Below, in pieces: positions 34,470 through 45,297 of a DNA stretch of 64,000 nt. Each line of letters starts with the position of its first letter. Positions within the stretch are counted from its first letter, which is position 1. A program made the translations under genes and the position numbers. A model generated the notes under the pieces. It was not told where the DNA came from. It worked only from the letters and a program-made list of their open reading frames with translations, and made no database searches. Origin of the DNA: Bacillus pumilus (GTDB taxonomy: Bacteria; Bacillota; Bacilli; Bacillales; Bacillaceae); contig MKZN01000006.1 of NCBI GenBank assembly GCA_001938995.1, positions 124,001 through 188,000 on the forward strand, given 5' to 3'.

Positions 34470-35846
34470 TTATTCAACGACTCTTCTGACAACACCTTTG
34501 AACGCTTTTTTCCAGTAAACGTTGCTCATAGAATCAACTGAGACACCACGAGAGCTGTTATCGTTCAAGAATGTACCGTTTCCTAAGTAAATGCCTACGT
34601 GTCCATTTACTTTATACGTATCAAAGAACACAAGGTCTCCGCGTTTCATGGCAGATGCACTTACAGCTCTTCCTTTACCTACAAGCGTATCTGTTGTTGT
34701 TCCGCCAACTGGACCAAGATTGATACCTGCTGATGCGAATGCCCAACGAACGAATGAAGAACAGTCAAAACGACGTGCGGCAATATCAGCTTGTGATCTA
34801 CCGCCACCCCATTTATATGGAGACTGACCAACAATAGTAGAACCTGTGCTGATTGCACCTTCGATTCCGCCTACGTTACTGCTGACAGGTGATCCACCGC
34901 CAGTAGATGGTTTTTTACTTGGTGAACTACTGTTTTTGTTATTATTTGATGAACGGTTTTTATTTGAAGAAGACGGGCTACTGTTATTCGTTGAGCTATT
35001 GTCTTCTGCTTGTACATTTGATTGACGCTGCTTTGTTGGCGCTTTTTCTTCTTTTTCTTTTTGAGCAGCTTCTTTTGCTTCTTGTTCAGCTTGTTTTTGT
35101 GCAGCAATTGTTGCGTCTTTTTCAGATGCGATGCTGTCAGACTGGCTGTTCAACTCACTGATTTCAGAAGTTGCGCTTCCTTTTTGCTCTTTCACTTGTT
35201 TGAATAGCTTGTCTTTTTCATCAAGTTGTTGATTCAAATCAGACTGAAGTGTTTCAAGCTTTGATAGCGTCTTTTGAACATCTTCAAGTTTCGTGTTTAG
35301 TTCGTTTTCAGACTTTTGAAGTTCAGCTTTGTCTTTTTCTTGTTCTTTGATGATTTCACTGTCTGCATTGATCAGTGTAGATACTGCACCTGCACGGCTA
35401 ATGAAATCACTGAAGCTTTTAGCCCCTAATAATACATCTATGTATTTAGTAGAACCGCCGTTTTCCTGAAGCGCACGTACACGCTTTTTGAGGAATTCGC
35501 TTCTTTCTTCAATACGTTTTTCTGTATCAGCAATTTCTTTTTTTAGTGTGTTGATTTCTTTTTTTGTTTTTTCATTTTCTGCTTGTTTTTCTTCGATTTG
35601 ACCACTTGTTTTTAAAGCCTTTTCGTCAATTTCTTTCAACTTAAGTGCAAGTGCCTTTTGTTTGGCTTCAAGCTTTGACAGCTCTTCTTTTTTCTTTTCG
35701 AGGTTCTTGTTGACCTCTGATTGCTTGCTATCCAGCTCTAGTTTCTTTTGTTCAAGATCTTGTGCATTTGCTTCATGCGTAAATGGAATGAATAAACCGC
35801 TCGCTCCGATGACCGAAGCTAAACCGAAAGTAATAAACTTTTTCAC
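34470..35846 (-). CDS. cwlO: CwlO, secreted DL-endopeptidase
   Basis: This 458-residue peptidoglycan hydrolase has a signal peptide (about 1-30), two long coiled coils (about 30-245), an Asn/Ser-rich linker (about 270-320) and a C-terminal NlpC/P60 domain. Catalytic Cys is in [11 protein letters not shown] and His in NGHVGIYLG. It cleaves D-Glu-gamma-mDap bonds during lateral wall growth and in B. subtilis is activated by FtsEX and essential together with LytE. GTG at 35846 has AAAGGAGG 8 nt upstream. A long leader of about 190 nt precedes it. Confidence 0.95.
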   Translation of the reverse strand: MKKFITFGLASVIGASGLFIPFTHEANAQDLEQKKLELDSKQSEVNKNLEKKKEELSKLEAKQKALALKLKEIDEKALKTSGQIEEKQAENEKTKKEINTLKKEIADTEKRIEERSEFLKKRVRALQENGGSTKYIDVLLGAKSFSDFISRAGAVSTLINADSEIIKEQEKDKAELQKSENELNTKLEDVQKTLSKLETLQSDLNQQLDEKDKLFKQVKEQKGSATSEISELNSQSDSIASEKDATIAAQKQAEQEAKEAAQKEKEEKAPTKQRQSNVQAEDNSSTNNSSPSSSNKNRSSNNNKNSSSPSKKPSTGGGSPVSSNVGGIEGAISTGSTIVGQSPYKWGGGRSQADIAARRFDCSSFVRWAFASAGINLGPVGGTTTDTLVGKGRAVSASAMKRGDLVFFDTYKVNGHVGIYLGNGTFLNDNSSRGVSVDSMSNVYWKKAFKGVVRRVVE

Positions 35847-36154
35847 GAATGGTTCCTCCTTTGACAATTTCCCAAGTGACATGAGAAAGCAACAAGTTCT
35901 CTGCGTTCAGCCTGTGCTTCCTATGTCTATTTTCCTATCTTTTCATTCATTGCCTGACCAGATTGTTTCTATCAATTGGTGTTTCATTATGTATAGTAAA
36001 ATATTTCAATATGTATCTCTTCGTTTGATCTACGAGTTTCATTATACATGAGACATCGACAAAATGAGCCAATATTTTTATTACATTTATATTTCAAATA
36101 CATGTCGCGCTTGTCATATTACGCAAAATCTATGTAAATCTCACCTTTATCTCA
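35847..36154. other. cwlO leader and promoter region
   Basis: No gene. On the minus strand TATAAT (36041-36046) is the best -10, with a weak -35, giving a 5' untranslated region of about 190 nt. B. subtilis cwlO likewise has a long leader that controls mRNA stability. TGTAAT- and TGTATT-like hexamers at about 36070-36110 could be parts of WalR sites, but no perfect pair with 5-nt spacing is visible. Confidence 0.5.
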
Positions 36155-36185
36155 AAGAAAAAAGCATGACCTTTTTGGCCATGCC
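36155..36185 (-). terminator. Terminator of yvcD
   Basis: GCATGGCC / GGTCATGC form a stem around AAAAA, followed by TTTTTTC on the minus strand, about 40 nt after the yvcD stop codon. Confidence 0.8.
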
Positions 36186-36223
36186 TTCTGACATATGAAT
36201 CTCATATGAGTCTATTTACCTAT

Positions 36224-37684
36224 TTAGTCCATTAACGAACAAATGACACTCTCATACTTAGACAGTGTCTGAACACTTATCTGAAAAGAGGCTGCTACCT
36301 CTTTTTTTGTGACAGTCGATTCTTCTTGTTCATTCGCCCATAGATAATAAGATGCTGCTGCCCATGCAGGAGCATTTCTTTTGTCTGATCCAGACGCACG
36401 TACTTGCTGAATAATATGAAATAACCAGAAATATGGCATATGACTATCAGGTTGCACCGCTTCTTCTAATGCCACTGCCGCCTGTTTTGCAAAAACGGCA
36501 TCTTCGGAAAAGGATTGCTCTTTCAATTGATCTTCAAATAGAAGCAACTCAATGAATTGCTGTTCAAAGGCTGTTTTTGCTGCGCGGGCATCAAGAACAG
36601 ATTGAAGAACGTCACGTTCCCCTTTTTGTTTACTCATATAGTACGCAGTCAGTCGTTCCTCTATCGAAATCATTGGCTCAGATTCCTCTGGTTTATCCTG
36701 CCACGGCTTGATTTCATCTGCGTCTATATCTCCTTCTACCATCTTATCCCAAACAGTTTGTGCCAATGTTTTGTGGCCTGTTTGGTAGGATGCACTTGCG
36801 AGCCAGTACAAGAACGTACTATCTCCGCGGAAGCCTGTTTTATATAAAGAGTAGAGCCATTTAAAAGCCCATTCAAATTCTCCAACAAGAGCAAATGTTG
36901 CACCAAGCTTATAACGCTGTTCACTTAATATTGGATACACGTGCGTTAATTGCTTAGCTAACACATTGACCTTTTCTTCTTCTTTTTCATAATGATAGAA
37001 GACGAGCTTATTGCAAAGGGCATGCAGATTACCGGGATTTTCATGAAGGACCCGGTTCAACATCTCTTTCGCTTGATGAATTTGACCCGAATAAAAATAG
37101 GCCAAGGCGAGATTATTATACGCTGACCAAAATTCTGGGTACTCCACAATCATTTGTTCTAGCATTTCTATTGCTTCTTCAAGCCTACCGCTTTCTAATA
37201 AGTGGTTCGCTTCATCTTGCTTAACAATCAGGTCATCCTGATCATAAAGGAAATCGTCATCTTCTTCGTCACTCATATCGAGCAGGTCAAGCAGTTCATC
37301 ATTTTCTTCTGTGAATTCTCCATCCTCTTCCATCGCTGCATATGCAGTTGCTGACTTATATGCCTCTTGAAACAGTCCGAGATTTGCAAAGTTATTCGCT
37401 TTAAAATAATGACATTCTGTCATGTTCTCATCCACATGTTCTAGGATGAAATCAAGCAGTTCGTTTGATTGCTGATAATGACCCATTTCCGTATAAATCA
37501 TGGATAGCTGCGACAGCATTTCGACATTCTCAGGCTCAAGTACGATCGCCCGCTGAATCAGCTTACTTGCCCTTGGTAGATTTCTTTCTCTATATGCTTT
37601 TAGACCTTTATGAAAAAAGTAATGCCCATCTTGGAATAGTTGGACGACTTGTGTGTGGTTATTTTGAGAAGTGTATTTACTCAC
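36224..37684 (-). CDS. yvcD: TPR-repeat protein YvcD
   Basis: This cytoplasmic protein of about 486 residues is built of tetratricopeptide repeats, for example PRASKLIQRAIVLEPENVEML near 38-58 and a second set near 180-240, separated by a strongly acidic stretch (about 125-160). Such proteins are scaffolds, and no catalytic domain is visible. Start GTG 37684 has GGAGGG 5 nt upstream; the longer frame begins further up without a site. The order cwlO-yvcD-his is that of B. subtilis. Function is unknown. Confidence 0.88.
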   Translation of the reverse strand: MSKYTSQNNHTQVVQLFQDGHYFFHKGLKAYRERNLPRASKLIQRAIVLEPENVEMLSQLSMIYTEMGHYQQSNELLDFILEHVDENMTECHYFKANNFANLGLFQEAYKSATAYAAMEEDGEFTEENDELLDLLDMSDEEDDDFLYDQDDLIVKQDEANHLLESGRLEEAIEMLEQMIVEYPEFWSAYNNLALAYFYSGQIHQAKEMLNRVLHENPGNLHALCNKLVFYHYEKEEEKVNVLAKQLTHVYPILSEQRYKLGATFALVGEFEWAFKWLYSLYKTGFRGDSTFLYWLASASYQTGHKTLAQTVWDKMVEGDIDADEIKPWQDKPEESEPMISIEERLTAYYMSKQKGERDVLQSVLDARAAKTAFEQQFIELLLFEDQLKEQSFSEDAVFAKQAAVALEEAVQPDSHMPYFWLFHIIQQVRASGSDKRNAPAWAAASYYLWANEQEESTVTKKEVAASFQISVQTLSKYESVICSLMD

Positions 37685-37788
37685 CGATACCCTCCATTTC
37701 GAACAGTGTACCGTGTGTAGTATATCATACTTCACGAGCCGTCACATAGAACAAAAGAAAAGGGAGGATTTGTTTTTCATTGAAAGTC

Positions 37789-37815
37789 AAAAAGCCAGGT
37801 GTCTCCCTGGCTTTT
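37789..37815 (-). terminator. Terminator of the his operon
   Basis: On the minus strand AAAAGCCAGG / CCTGGCTTTTT form a 10-bp stem with a 6-nt loop, overlapping the end of hisI and followed by T residues. Confidence 0.85.
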
Positions 37816-38444
37816 CATTCACCTTGATGGCGCTTTTTCAGCACTTTTAACACATCATCAAGCGGCAATTGCTGTTCACGTAACAACACAAGAAGGTGAT
37901 AAAGGAGATCAGCGGTTTCCCACTTCAATTCCTCTTGGTCACGGTTTTTTGCTGCAATGATAACCTCTGACGCTTCTTCCCCAACCTTTTTCAGGATTTT
38001 GTCTACACCTTTTTCAAATAAGTATGTGGTATAGGCGCCTTCTGGCATTTCTGCCTGACGCGCTGCAATCACCTGTTCAAGTTCATTGAAAATCCCGAAA
38101 CGATCCTTTGTTTCCTTTTGACCCGTCATACTTTCTTCCGAAAAACAGCTATAACTGCCAGTATGGCACGCTGGCCCCTTTGGTTCAACGAGGACAAGCA
38201 GTGCGTCCTTGTCACAGTCATAACGGATGGATGTCACCTTTTGGGTATGACCAGATGACGCTCCCTTGTGCCAAAGCTCGTTTCTCGAACGACTAAAAAA
38301 CCATGTTTCCCCTGTTTCCAAAGTCTTTTCATATGATTGTTTGTTCATATACGCTAGCGTCAACACTTCCTTGCTCTGCGCATCCTGTACAATGGCAGGA
38401 ATCAGCCCCGCTTCGTTAAAGGTTAATTCGTTAGCTTGTTTCAT
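37815..38444 (-). CDS. hisI: HisI, phosphoribosyl-AMP cyclohydrolase / PR-ATP pyrophosphatase
   Basis: This 209-residue bifunctional enzyme catalyses steps 3 and 2 of histidine synthesis. The N-terminal cyclohydrolase domain (about 1-110) contains SGHTQKV and the zinc-binding [12 protein letters not shown]. The C-terminal pyrophosphatase (about 118-209) has the MazG-like [16 protein letters not shown]. It overlaps hisF by 4 nt and is the last gene of the operon. Confidence 0.97.
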   Translation of the reverse strand: MKQANELTFNEAGLIPAIVQDAQSKEVLTLAYMNKQSYEKTLETGETWFFSRSRNELWHKGASSGHTQKVTSIRYDCDKDALLVLVEPKGPACHTGSYSCFSEESMTGQKETKDRFGIFNELEQVIAARQAEMPEGAYTTYLFEKGVDKILKKVGEEASEVIIAAKNRDQEELKWETADLLYHLLVLLREQQLPLDDVLKVLKKRHQGE

Positions 38445-39199
38445 CTCACCTTCACCCCGTGTTCTTTCAAGTATGTCTTCACTTCTTGAATGGATGTTTC
38501 TTTATAATGAAAAATAGAAGCTGCTAATGCTGCATCTGCTTCTCCTTTTGTAAACGCCTCTAGCATATGCTGCGCATTGCCAGCGCCTCCTGATGCAATA
38601 ACTGGAACCGTTACTGCTTCTGACACAAGCTTCGTCAATCGATGATCAAAGCCCGATTTCTCACCATCAGCATCCATACTTGTCAATAAGATTTCACCAG
38701 CACCTCTTATCACAGCTTCTTTCGCCCAATCACTCACTTCTATCTCCGTTTTCCGGCGTCCTCCGTGGGTATAGACCATATACATCTTTTTCTCTTCATC
38801 GTATTTCGCATCAATGGCTACGACAATGCATTGAGAGCCAAAAAAGTCAGCACCCTCTGTAATCAGCTCTGGTCTTAATACAGCCGCCGTATTGACAGAT
38901 ACCTTGTCTGCACCCGCTCTTAATAGACGTTTCATGTCATCAAGATGATGAATCCCACCGCCGACCGTAAATGGAATGGCTAGAGTCGCTGCAACTTGTT
39001 TGACCACATCGACCATCGTTTTCCGTCCTTCATGAGAGGCAGATATATCGAGAAAGACTAGTTCATCTGCGCCTTCCTCATCATATATCTTAGCTAATTC
39101 GACCGGATCTCCGGCATCCTTTAAGCCTAAGAACTGCACACCTTTGACAACTCGACCTTCCTTCACATCAAGACATGGAATGATTCGTTTTGTCATCAT
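38441..39199 (-). CDS. hisF: HisF, imidazole glycerol phosphate synthase cyclase subunit
   Basis: This 252-residue TIM barrel uses PRFAR and ammonia delivered by HisH to form IGP and AICAR. Catalytic Asp residues lie in [14 protein letters not shown] (Asp near 12) and [11 protein letters not shown] (Asp near 131). The phosphate-binding VGGGIH and ASGGAG loops are present. It overlaps hisA and hisI by 4 nt each. Confidence 0.97.
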   Translation of the reverse strand: MMTKRIIPCLDVKEGRVVKGVQFLGLKDAGDPVELAKIYDEEGADELVFLDISASHEGRKTMVDVVKQVAATLAIPFTVGGGIHHLDDMKRLLRAGADKVSVNTAAVLRPELITEGADFFGSQCIVVAIDAKYDEEKKMYMVYTHGGRRKTEIEVSDWAKEAVIRGAGEILLTSMDADGEKSGFDHRLTKLVSEAVTVPVIASGGAGNAQHMLEAFTKGEADAALAASIFHYKETSIQEVKTYLKEHGVKVR

Positions 39200-39933
39200 A
39201 GGCGGTCCAGCCCTTCAAGCGCTTCAGCTAGAGTAAATTGATTTGTGTAAAGCGCCTTGCCAATGATAGCACCTGAAACCCCTAAATGGCTTTGTTCTGA
39301 CAGCTTGGTGAGATCAGAAATAGCACTGACTCCACCTGAGGCGATGACTTGTTTACCAGTGGCTTCCGCTAAGCGAACCGTGCTTTCCACATTGGGTCCT
39401 GACAGCATGCCGTCCATTTGGATATCGGTGAAAATAAAGACTTCTGCGCCTTCTTTTGCCAGCTCTTTGCCCAATTCCTCTGCCTTCACTTCTGAGGTTT
39501 CAAGCCACCCCTCTGTCGATACAAAGCCATCTCGCGCATCAATGCCAATCGCTATTTTCTCCCCATATTGAGCAAGCATTTTCTTCACAAAGACAGGTCT
39601 GGATACCGCCGAACTACCAAGGATAACTCGATTTACGCCATTCCTTAAATAAAATGCAACATCTTCCTCCGTGCGAATGCCACCGCCAATTTGTACGTTC
39701 ACATCTAACGTAGATGCAATCGCAAGCACATGCTCGTGATTGACACGCTTCCCAGCTTTTGCCCCATCTAGGTCGACAAGGTGAATCCACTTAGCACCTT
39801 CATTGACAAAACGTGTGGCCATCTCAAGCGGTGAATCTCCGTATATGGTTTCTTGATCATAGTCTCCTTGTACGAGTCTTACGCATTTGCCATTCCTCAT
39901 ATCAATCGCTGGATATAATGTAAATTCACTCAT
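39196..39933 (-). CDS. hisA: HisA, ProFAR isomerase
   Basis: This 245-residue TIM barrel converts ProFAR to [23 protein letters not shown] near 7-24 carries the catalytic Asp, [12 protein letters not shown] near 125-136 the second, and QIGGGIR and ASGGVS bind phosphate. It overlaps hisH by 4 nt and hisF by 4 nt. Confidence 0.97.
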   Translation of the reverse strand: MSEFTLYPAIDMRNGKCVRLVQGDYDQETIYGDSPLEMATRFVNEGAKWIHLVDLDGAKAGKRVNHEHVLAIASTLDVNVQIGGGIRTEEDVAFYLRNGVNRVILGSSAVSRPVFVKKMLAQYGEKIAIGIDARDGFVSTEGWLETSEVKAEELGKELAKEGAEVFIFTDIQMDGMLSGPNVESTVRLAEATGKQVIASGGVSAISDLTKLSEQSHLGVSGAIIGKALYTNQFTLAEALEGLDRL

Positions 39934-40568
39934 TTTTTCACCCTCTGTTCGTTTGCTAATTGTATAAATTGTTTTAGTAGCGCCATCCCTGTTGTACTGC
40001 TTTTTTCAGGGTGAAACTGTGCACCCAGTACATTTTCTTTCCCAACAATCGCTGGCACCTGCACACCATACTCGGCACTTGCCAGTTGCTCTTTTGGATT
40101 CATGTCACTGACATAATAGGAGTGAACAAAGTACGCATACCCTTCCGGCACACCGTCAAATAATGGGGATGGCTGTCGAAAAGTGAGCGCATTCCATCCC
40201 ATATGGGGGACCTTTAATCTTTTTCCGTCCTGATCATGATCCTTTAAGAGAACGACGCGCCCTTTCAACAAGCCCAACCCTTTTGTCACTCCTCCCTCTT
40301 CACTTTTTTCAAACAAAAGCTGCATGCCAAGACATATGCCGAATAATAGCTTTCCTTCTTGCACGATTTGATGAATAAAGGTTTCCAGCCCCGTCTGCTT
40401 TAATAACTGCATGGCATCTCGAAACGACCCTACACCAGGTAAAATATAAGCGTCTGCTTTTTTTAGCTCCTCTATTTCAGACGATACCATGTAAGTGGCA
40501 CCGGCTCGTTCGAGTGCTTTTGATACACTGAACAAATTTCCCATGCCGTAATCAATGACTCCAATCAT
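39930..40568 (-). CDS. hisH: HisH, imidazole glycerol phosphate synthase glutaminase subunit
   Basis: This 212-residue class I glutamine amidotransferase has the nucleophilic Cys in [12 protein letters not shown] (near 80) and the His-Glu pair in [10 protein letters not shown] (near 186-188). It supplies ammonia to HisF. The start abuts hisB by one base and the stop overlaps hisA. Confidence 0.97.
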   Translation of the reverse strand: MIGVIDYGMGNLFSVSKALERAGATYMVSSEIEELKKADAYILPGVGSFRDAMQLLKQTGLETFIHQIVQEGKLLFGICLGMQLLFEKSEEGGVTKGLGLLKGRVVLLKDHDQDGKRLKVPHMGWNALTFRQPSPLFDGVPEGYAYFVHSYYVSDMNPKEQLASAEYGVQVPAIVGKENVLGAQFHPEKSSTTGMALLKQFIQLANEQRVKK

Positions 40569-41152
40569 TAGAGCATCCCCTTTGTTGAAGGAATTCCTTT
40601 CACACGTGGATCAATGGTTGTTGCTTCATCAAGAGCACGTGCCATTGCTTTGAAAATCGCTTCAATCATATGGTGTGTGTTGGTTCCATAGTGAACGATC
40701 ACATGGAGATTGATCCGTGCCTCAAGTGCAAATTTCCAAAGAAACTCATGAACAAGCTCAGTATCAAAGGTACCGACCTTTTGGCTTGGGAATGCCGCTC
40801 TGATTTCCAAATGAGGGCGATTGCTTAGATCAACCACAACCTGGGCGAGGGTATCATCCATCGGAACAAAGCTAGACCCATACCTCTTGATTCCTTTTTT
40901 ATCACCAAGTGCTTCCTTAAACATTTGTCCAAGCACAATGCCAATGTCTTCCGTTGTGTGGTGATCATCTATTTCGGTATCGCCTTTCGCATCGACCTTT
41001 AAATTAAAGTGACCATGCTTTGTAAATAAATCAAGCATGTGCGTCATAAAAGGGACATTTGTTTGAATGTCTGCTTTCCCTTCTCCATCAATTTCTATCG
41101 CTAACGAAATGTTCGTTTCATTTGTTTGTCTCTCCGTTTGTGCCTGTCTCAT
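40568..41152 (-). CDS. hisB: HisB, imidazoleglycerol-phosphate dehydratase
   Basis: This 194-residue monofunctional dehydratase has the two metal-binding His motifs [10 protein letters not shown] (about 62-71) and HMIEAIFKA near 160-168, plus HGHFNL. It converts IGP to imidazole acetol phosphate. Like other Firmicutes it lacks a fused HisN phosphatase. It overlaps hisD by 4 nt. Confidence 0.97.
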   Translation of the reverse strand: MRQAQTERQTNETNISLAIEIDGEGKADIQTNVPFMTHMLDLFTKHGHFNLKVDAKGDTEIDDHHTTEDIGIVLGQMFKEALGDKKGIKRYGSSFVPMDDTLAQVVVDLSNRPHLEIRAAFPSQKVGTFDTELVHEFLWKFALEARINLHVIVHYGTNTHHMIEAIFKAMARALDEATTIDPRVKGIPSTKGML

Positions 41153-42438
41153 TTTGATTCCTCCCGCTTTCTCGCTTCAATGGACCTCGCGTGCGCTTCA
41201 AGACCTTCTAATCTTGCAAAAGCAGCGATGCTTTCCCTATGTGTGTCAAAGGCTTCTTTGCTATATGAAATAATACTCGATTTCTTTTGGAAATCTGTCA
41301 CGCCAAGCGGACTTGAAAATCTAGCTGTGCCGTTTGTTGGCAGCACATGGTTCGGTCCAGCAAAGTAATCCCCCACCGGCTCTGGGCTGTAGCGTCCCAA
41401 GAAGATTGCTCCTGCATGTTTGATCTGTCCAAGAAGTGATTCTGGATACGCCGTCAGTACTTCTAAGTGCTCTGGCGCTAACTGGTTGACGACATCTACA
41501 GCACGATCCATTGATTCAGTCACGTAAATACGGCCATGATCTTGAATGGATTGTGCTGCGATCGATTTTCTTGGCAAAGTATCAAGCTGTGCTTGCACCT
41601 CAGCCTGCACTTCCTCGGCAAGTGTCCTAGATGGTGTCACCAAAATACTAGATGCTAACGCATCATGTTCGGCTTGTGAAAGTAAATCAGCCGCCACCTC
41701 ATGAGCAAGTGCCGTTTCGTCTGCCAGGACAGCAATTTCACTCGGACCCGCAATCATATCAATATCGACCTGACCAAATACTTCACGCTTCGCGAGTGCA
41801 ACATAGATGTTTCCTGGACCTGTGATTTTATCGACAGGCGGGATGCTGTCAGTTCCGTATGCTAGTGCTGCAATCGCCTGTGCGCCGCCCATTTTATACA
41901 TCTCTGTCATCCCAAGCTCATGGGAAGCCACCAATACAGCGTCAGAAATCCGCCCATCTTTCCCAGGTGGTGTCACAAGGACAATCCGGTCAACACCCGC
42001 CACAAGTGCCGGAATGACATTCATGAGAACAGAGGATGGGTAGGCAGCTGTTCCGCCTGGGACATAAACACCGACTGCATCAAGCGGCGTTACCTTTTGA
42101 CCAAGCATGGAGCCATCCTGCTGATGATAAAACCAAGAAGACGTCAGCTGACGCTCGTGATATGTCCGAATATGACGGATGGCTGTTTGAATAACCTCGA
42201 TCATTGCAGGGTCCAATCGTTCATAGGCTTCTGCGATTTCATCTGCAGTGACAAGCGGATTTTCAATGGATACCCCATCAAATTGTTTCGTAAAAGACCG
42301 AATCGCTTCATCACCGTTATTTTTGACCTCTTGAATAATGCGTTGAACAGCCTGACGCTGCTCCTCCGTACCTGTATCTAAAGACCGTTTGAGTGAGAGC
42401 GTTTCTGTCTCATGATCTTGTATGTAGGTCAAGTTCAT
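41149..42438 (-). CDS. hisD: HisD, histidinol dehydrogenase
   Basis: This 429-residue zinc enzyme performs the last two oxidations of histidine synthesis. [19 protein letters not shown] near 185-203, [10 protein letters not shown] near 237-246, AEHDALA near 260-266 and the terminal signature [17 protein letters not shown] with GPNHVLPT (zinc and active-site His) are all present. It overlaps hisG and hisB by 4 nt each. Confidence 0.97.
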   Translation of the reverse strand: MNLTYIQDHETETLSLKRSLDTGTEEQRQAVQRIIQEVKNNGDEAIRSFTKQFDGVSIENPLVTADEIAEAYERLDPAMIEVIQTAIRHIRTYHERQLTSSWFYHQQDGSMLGQKVTPLDAVGVYVPGGTAAYPSSVLMNVIPALVAGVDRIVLVTPPGKDGRISDAVLVASHELGMTEMYKMGGAQAIAALAYGTDSIPPVDKITGPGNIYVALAKREVFGQVDIDMIAGPSEIAVLADETALAHEVAADLLSQAEHDALASSILVTPSRTLAEEVQAEVQAQLDTLPRKSIAAQSIQDHGRIYVTESMDRAVDVVNQLAPEHLEVLTAYPESLLGQIKHAGAIFLGRYSPEPVGDYFAGPNHVLPTNGTARFSSPLGVTDFQKKSSIISYSKEAFDTHRESIAAFARLEGLEAHARSIEARKREESK

Positions 42439-43082
42439 GATGATTCCTCCCCCTCTCCTTCAATAATTCTTGCAAGTCGCTGAGCCATTTCATCGATCAC
42501 TACATCCTTCATACGGTAACTCACAGGATTGACGATAAAGCGAGACGTGATGTCACAAATATGCTCTGTTTCCACAAGCCCATTTTCTTTTAACGTTTGA
42601 CCTGTGGACACAATATCAACAATGCGATCGGCGAGACCAATGAGTGGCGCCAATTCGATGGAACCATTGAGCTTAATGATCTCTACCTGCTCACCTTGTT
42701 CTCTAAAATAAGATGATGCTACGTTAGGATACTTCGTTGCCACACGAGGTGCGACGCTACCCCAGACAGCTCCAGGTAGTCCAGCAACGGCCAAATGACA
42801 TTTGCTAATGTTTAAATCGAGCACTTCGTAAACATCACGTGCTTCTTCAAGCATGACATCCTTCCCTGCAATACCAACATCTGCCACTCCGTGTTCGACA
42901 TATGTGGTCACATCCATTGGTTTGGCTAAAATAAAACGGAGATTTTCTTCCGGTACATCTATGATTAATTTTCTGGAATCCTCAAATTCCTCGGGCAGCT
43001 GATAACCCGCCTGTCTTAACAAACCTGCTGCTTCTTCAAATATCCGGCCTTTTGGCATAGCCATCGTCAACACTTTATCCAT
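42435..43082 (-). CDS. hisG: HisG, ATP phosphoribosyltransferase catalytic subunit (short form)
   Basis: This 215-residue short-form enzyme commits PRPP and ATP to histidine synthesis. It lacks the C-terminal ACT-like regulatory domain and therefore requires HisZ, encoded just upstream. [11 protein letters not shown] at the N terminus and [14 protein letters not shown] near 153-166 (PRPP loop) are typical. ATG 43082 is chosen because AAAGGA lies 9 nt upstream. It overlaps hisZ by 8 nt. Confidence 0.97.
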   Translation of the reverse strand: MDKVLTMAMPKGRIFEEAAGLLRQAGYQLPEEFEDSRKLIIDVPEENLRFILAKPMDVTTYVEHGVADVGIAGKDVMLEEARDVYEVLDLNISKCHLAVAGLPGAVWGSVAPRVATKYPNVASSYFREQGEQVEIIKLNGSIELAPLIGLADRIVDIVSTGQTLKENGLVETEHICDITSRFIVNPVSYRMKDVVIDEMAQRLARIIEGEGEESS

Positions 43083-44250
43083 TTTGCTCTTCCTTTCTAG
43101 CCCCGATAAAATAAGTGACTTGTTCAAATGCCTTGGTCATCCCATCAATATCTTCAATTCCTGCTAAATCTTGCAAGACGATTTTCTTACCTTTTGAGCG
43201 TTGTTCTTCAGCATAAGTAAATGCTTCAAGCCTTTGTTCTTTACTAAAAATGACAGCTTCTTGGGGTTCATTGATCTCTTTTGCATCTAGTGCTTCAAGT
43301 AGGCGGTCTAATCGAAGACCGAACCCTGTAGCTGGCGCAGGCGCATGAAAGTGAGCAAGCAGTTGATCATACCTTCCACCACTGCCTATCACCGAACCAA
43401 CATGATCCGCAAACACTTCAAACAAAATGCCGGTATAGTAACTCATGTGACTGACCATACTTAAGTCCAAACGGATATATTCTGTACAGCCATAATCTTC
43501 AAGGGTTTCCCAGAGAGCCTTTAATTCAGCAAGCACTTCTTTCCCTTCATTTGAGGTGACAATTTCCTCCGCCTGGTGCGTGACTTCCTGACCCCCACGT
43601 AAATCTAAAAGTTGCAGCAATCTCATTTTATCGATAGATGAAAGGGGTAATTGATTCACATGCTGTCTGTATCCGACATAATTCTTTTCATATAAAAACC
43701 GGCGCAATACATTTGCTCGTTCTGTATTACCTAGCACATCTACAAATAGCGTTTCAGCTAAGGCGACATGTCCGATGGCTATTTTAAAGGAATGGAGCCC
43801 TGCATTTTTTAAAGCAAAGACGACAAGTGCGATGACCTCGGCGTCTGCACTAATCGAGCCATCACCAATCAATTCAATACCAACCTGTTCAAATTCAGAT
43901 GGTCTTCCGCCTTCTCTTTCCTGCGCACGGAACACACTCGCTGCATAACCAACTCGAAGTGGATATGCCTGCTCATGAAGCTTTGAAGCCGCCACCCTCG
44001 CAATCGGACCCGTCATATCAGGTCTTAGCACAAGGGTTTGACCATTTTGATCAAGTAACTTAAACAGCTGTGTATCGGGAATCGCCGATTGAACACCGAC
44101 TGTATCGTAAAATTCTAGTGTAGGCGTCTCCATCAACCGATAGCCCCAACCATTCATGACCTCTGTTAATGAACAGCGTACTTTTTTCTTTGTTTCATAC
44201 AACCCTGGTAATGAATCCCGCATTCCATACGGCTTTTCAAACATGAACAT
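43075..44250 (-). CDS. hisZ: HisZ, ATP phosphoribosyltransferase regulatory subunit
   Basis: This 391-residue paralogue of histidyl-tRNA synthetase without tRNA-charging activity forms the hetero-octamer with short HisG and mediates histidine feedback. [11 protein letters not shown] near 74-84 and [18 protein letters not shown] near 107-124 are class II synthetase-like motifs. The start MFMFEKPYG at 44250 matches B. subtilis. GGAGG is 11 nt upstream, and another ATG 6 nt downstream has AAGGA at 7 nt. It is the first gene of the operon. Confidence 0.95.
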   Translation of the reverse strand: MFMFEKPYGMRDSLPGLYETKKKVRCSLTEVMNGWGYRLMETPTLEFYDTVGVQSAIPDTQLFKLLDQNGQTLVLRPDMTGPIARVAASKLHEQAYPLRVGYAASVFRAQEREGGRPSEFEQVGIELIGDGSISADAEVIALVVFALKNAGLHSFKIAIGHVALAETLFVDVLGNTERANVLRRFLYEKNYVGYRQHVNQLPLSSIDKMRLLQLLDLRGGQEVTHQAEEIVTSNEGKEVLAELKALWETLEDYGCTEYIRLDLSMVSHMSYYTGILFEVFADHVGSVIGSGGRYDQLLAHFHAPAPATGFGLRLDRLLEALDAKEINEPQEAVIFSKEQRLEAFTYAEEQRSKGKKIVLQDLAGIEDIDGMTKAFEQVTYFIGARKEEQNG

Positions 44251-44268
44251 GTCCTTACGCACCTCCAA

Positions 44269-44485
44269 GATGTTAAAACGAAAAATTCCGAATCCTTTAG
44301 TTCGCTAATATGATAATATGCTAACAAAATAAAGCAACTAAATCAATCATTTTTATTTCTCCCCTATTTTCGTTAAAATTTTGTTCAAATATTACATTAA
44401 AATGACACCTAAACCTTTTCCACGTGTTACATTGATAGAACATGCTATAATACTTTAAAATATCGAATCCCACAGGAGAATTACA
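44269..44485. promoter_or_regulatory. Divergent his / yvpB promoter region
   Basis: This AT-rich 217-bp gap holds both promoters. On the minus strand TATTAT near 44310 is a candidate his -10. On the plus side a TATAAT at about 44447-44452 would serve yvpB. No T-box or his leader peptide is visible, so control of the his genes is probably by a DNA-binding repressor. Confidence 0.4.
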
Positions 44486-45265
44486 GTGAAGTTCATCCAG
44501 ACATTTATCCTAACTTTGTTGTCCGCATGTCTCATTTATTTAGGTTTTATTTTCTTTTCACAAATCGATCAAGTCAGACAAGCTGATTCGTCACATGCAT
44601 CGAAAGAGAACGATACAGCATTAGCAGCGGAAGAAGCACAGTCAACGGATCAAACAAATGCAACAAACTTAAAAGGAAGCAAAAAAGCCATGGATGTCAT
44701 CCTATACAATCAGATGGATGCCCCAAAACTTTATAATGGATGCGAGGTCACCAGCTTAGCAATGCTTCTGCATTACACCGGTTATACACAAGTAACAAAA
44801 AATACATTGGCAAATGAGGTCAAGCACGTTCCGCTTAATTACGAGAATGGATTAAAAGGCGACCCTCGTGATGGGTTTGTAGGCGATATGGCGGACGGAC
44901 CAGGTCTAAGTGTTTACCACGAACCTATTGTAGAACTAGCGAAAAAATATGTAGGTAATCAAGTGGTCGACTTAACTGGAAAACCAGTCCAAAATGCCAT
45001 CTATCAACCACTTGAAAAAGGTTATCCTGTTTGGGTCATTACAACATCCACCTTTCAAAAAACAGATAACATCGAAACATGGAATACACCGAACGGAAAA
45101 ATTGATGTGAGCTTTAATGTGCATAGTGTGGTCATTACAGGTTACGACGACGAGCACGTATACTTGAATAATCCATATGGTCAAAAAAATCAACAAGTTG
45201 ATCGAGATCGTTTTGAGGAATCATGGGAGCAGATGGGTAGCCAGGCCATTATCATACAAGCATAA
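44486..45265 (+). CDS. yvpB: YvpB, secreted C39-like cysteine peptidase family protein
   Basis: This 259-residue protein has an N-terminal membrane/signal segment (about 1-28), a low-complexity linker and a papain-like C39_2 domain. YNGCEVTSLAMLLHYTG near 82-98 holds the presumed nucleophile Cys. HSVVITGYDDEHVYLNNPYG near 212-231 holds the catalytic His and Asp/Asn. No ABC transporter is fused. B. subtilis YvpB has the same layout, and its substrate is unknown. GTG start with AGGAG 7 nt upstream. Confidence 0.9.
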   Translation: MKFIQTFILTLLSACLIYLGFIFFSQIDQVRQADSSHASKENDTALAAEEAQSTDQTNATNLKGSKKAMDVILYNQMDAPKLYNGCEVTSLAMLLHYTGYTQVTKNTLANEVKHVPLNYENGLKGDPRDGFVGDMADGPGLSVYHEPIVELAKKYVGNQVVDLTGKPVQNAIYQPLEKGYPVWVITTSTFQKTDNIETWNTPNGKIDVSFNVHSVVITGYDDEHVYLNNPYGQKNQQVDRDRFEESWEQMGSQAIIIQA

Positions 45266-45291
45266 AACCCCGCTATACAGCGGGGTTTTTG
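45265..45291. terminator. Bidirectional terminator between yvpB and ywnB
   Basis: AACCCCGCT / AGCGGGGTT form a 9-bp stem around ATAC with T-runs on both strands. The stem begins at the yvpB stop codon. Confidence 0.88.
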
Positions 45292-45297
45292 TTATTT

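Noticed and set aside
41920-42381. 153-codon plus-strand frame inside hisD
   Set aside because: Antisense shadow of a conserved gene; its product is low-complexity and unlike any family.
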